Shown one piece after another: positions 63,127 to 64,000 of a stretch of DNA of 64,000 nucleotides. The notes below the pieces were generated by a model. It had not been told where the DNA came from. It was given only the letters and a program-made list of their open reading frames with translations, and did not search any database. The stretch comes from an uncultured Lachnospiraceae bacterium (GTDB taxonomy: Bacteria > Bacillota > Clostridia > Lachnospirales > Lachnospiraceae), in contig CAQGLR010000014.1 in assembly GCA_948794795.1 (NCBI GenBank), positions 26,575 to 90,574 of the forward strand, in the 5' to 3' direction. Position numbers and translations under genes: made by a program. Numbering within the stretch: position 1 is the stretch's first letter; each line of letters starts with the position of its first letter.

Positions 63127-63576
63127 CTAATCCTGTACTTTCAATGGCATAAGCCCAGTCCTTTCCATACCCAGTTTCACAAGTTCTAATACCCTGTTTA
63201 ACTTATGGGAAAGATACAAATAGCCAACAAGGGCTTCAAACCCTGTTGCAACCCGGTAATCTATAATTGAAGAGTTCTTTGCAGATGTAGCAGACTTTGC
63301 ATTACGTCCATGTTTATATACTGACATCTCTTCTTCTGTCAGTTCTTCTAATACAGATTTAATAATTCCAGCCTGTGCAGGTGCTTTTACAATACTACTT
63401 GCTGTCCTGTGGAAATCTTTAACCTTCCCATTACCATTGCCAAGTATAATAGTCCTTATAATTAAATCAAAAACCCCGTCACCTATATATGCAAGCGCAA
63501 GTGCAGAATATTGTCCTGGTTCTGCTTTACTTTTTCCAAAATACTGTTGTACCTCGTCAAGAAAATTAATATCCAT
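63127..63576 (-). CDS. mrnC: Mini-ribonuclease III
   Basis: This 149-residue single RNase III domain lacks a double-stranded-RNA-binding domain. ALALAYIGDGVFDLIIRT and TGFEALVGYLYLS hold the catalytic acidic residues. Mini-III matures the ends of 23S rRNA. It heads the mrnC-rlmB-sigH group. Confidence 0.95.
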   Translation of the reverse strand: MDINFLDEVQQYFGKSKAEPGQYSALALAYIGDGVFDLIIRTIILGNGNGKVKDFHRTASSIVKAPAQAGIIKSVLEELTEEEMSVYKHGRNAKSATSAKNSSIIDYRVATGFEALVGYLYLSHKLNRVLELVKLGMERTGLMPLKVQD

Positions 63577-63604
63577 AACCCTCTTTTCCTTAAACTACAA
63601 TAAA

Positions 63605-63640
63605 GCCAGTTATCCCACAGCAAGCTGTGGGATAACTGGC
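63605..63640 (-). terminator. Perfect 17-bp hairpin between the tRNA cluster and mrnC
   Basis: GCCAGTTATCCCACAGC and its exact complement are separated by two bases. On the minus strand it is followed by TTTATTGT, so it probably ends the upstream tRNA transcript. Confidence 0.75.
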
Positions 63641-63727
63641 TCCCACGTTTCCAGATAGTTACTACTTAACCCGTACACCATATCTTCGTTACGCAGGAAT
63701 ATATTATTACAATTCTCTAAAAACCAA

Positions 63728-63798
63728 AGGCGACTAACGGATTTGAACCGATGATCAGGGAGTTGCAGTCCCATGCCTTACCACTTGGCTAAGTCGCC
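63728..63798 (-). tRNA. tRNA-Cys (anticodon GCA)
   Basis: Acceptor GGCGACT/AGTCGCC, anticodon loop CTGCAAC with GCA at 34-36, T arm loop TTCAAAT. No encoded CCA. It is one of three minus-strand tRNAs in a row. Confidence 0.95.
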
Positions 63799-63809
63799 AT
63801 AAACAAAAA

Positions 63810-63881
63810 TGACTCCAACGGGATTTGAACCCGTGTTACCGCCGTGAAAGGGCGATGTCTTAACCGCTTGACCATGGAGCC
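63810..63881 (-). tRNA. tRNA-Glu (anticodon UUC)
   Basis: Acceptor GGCTCCA/TGGAGTC with one G-U pair, anticodon stem TCGCC/GGCGG and loop CTTTCAC with TTC at 34-36, T arm ACGGG-TTCAAAT-CCCGT. It is 11 bases upstream of tRNA-Cys. Confidence 0.95.
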
Positions 63882-63948
63882 ATAATATACCTTATATAAA
63901 TTTATTATATTCACTCTTTACAAAATTATACTCTTTTATAAAGAGAAA

Positions 63949-64000
63949 CTCCCCGAGTTGGGCTCGAACCAACAACCCCACGGTTAACAGCCGTGTGCTC
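63949..64000 (-). tRNA. tRNA-Asn (anticodon GUU), 5' part beyond the window
   Basis: The 3' two-thirds are present: anticodon loop CTGTTAA with GTT at 34-36, T arm GTTGG-TTCGAGC-CCAAC, acceptor strand TCGGGGA and discriminator G. The D arm is cut off by the window end. Confidence 0.92.

Overview
The window comes from the chromosome of a low-GC, Gram-positive, anaerobic, probably spore-forming member of the Clostridia, most likely the Lachnospiraceae. The evidence is a complete six-gene Rnf complex, sigma-H followed upstream by the mrnC-rlmB pair, a YtvI-type sporulation membrane protein, HPr kinase, GdpP-L9-DnaB, and a large secreted starch-degrading pullulanase with FIVAR and starch-binding modules typical of gut Firmicutes. 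No species can be named from sequence alone.

Layout. 0-3.4 kb: end of a histidine kinase, its OmpR-type regulator, a leucine-rich-repeat protein and a small coiled protein. 3.6-9.1 kb: YtvI-like permease and a convergent giant pullulanase whose signal peptide is out of frame with the enzyme at a run of eight Gs. 9.1-12.6 kb: two G3E/CobW-type GTPases (one with a His-rich metal-binding repeat, one fused to a YcgQ-like C-terminal domain), a SpoU methyltransferase and CheX. 13.4-22.8 kb: operon uvrC-hprK-HD domain protein-pth-mfd-PrsA-like lipoprotein. 23-25.7 kb: FtsH protease fused in frame to a Cof-type HAD phosphatase. 26.5-30.4 kb: pyrG, a YngK-like glycosidase and a polysaccharide deacetylase. 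30.6-37.1 kb: pgi, then gdpP-rplI-dnaB and an rRNA-type methyltransferase. 38.3-48.0 kb: a five-gene, AT-rich defence island encoding a cysteine desulfurase, a DUF262/HNH protein, a large P-loop ATPase, a DUF4007 protein and a PAPS-reductase/ferredoxin protein, read here as an Ssp-type DNA phosphorothioation system. 48.6-52.4 kb: a ydjFGHI-like envelope-stress operon (PspA, zinc-ribbon protein, TPM protein, SPFH protein). 52.5-55.5 kb: a small membrane protein and an ABC exporter. 55.7-60.9 kb: rnfCDGEAB. 61.5-64 kb: tRNA-Thr, sigH, rlmB, mrnC and a tRNA-Cys/Glu/Asn cluster.

Running through the intergenic spaces is a family of large palindromic, non-coding elements of about 230-285 bp (six recognisable copies, several remnants, two relatives with a shared core). 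Their apical hairpins differ in sequence between copies but stay self-complementary. Copies in opposite orientation bracket the defence island on both sides.

The points most worth following up are the FtsH-HAD fusion, the phosphorothioation-type island and its flanking palindromes, the homopolymer frameshift in the pullulanase, and the covarying palindromic repeat family.
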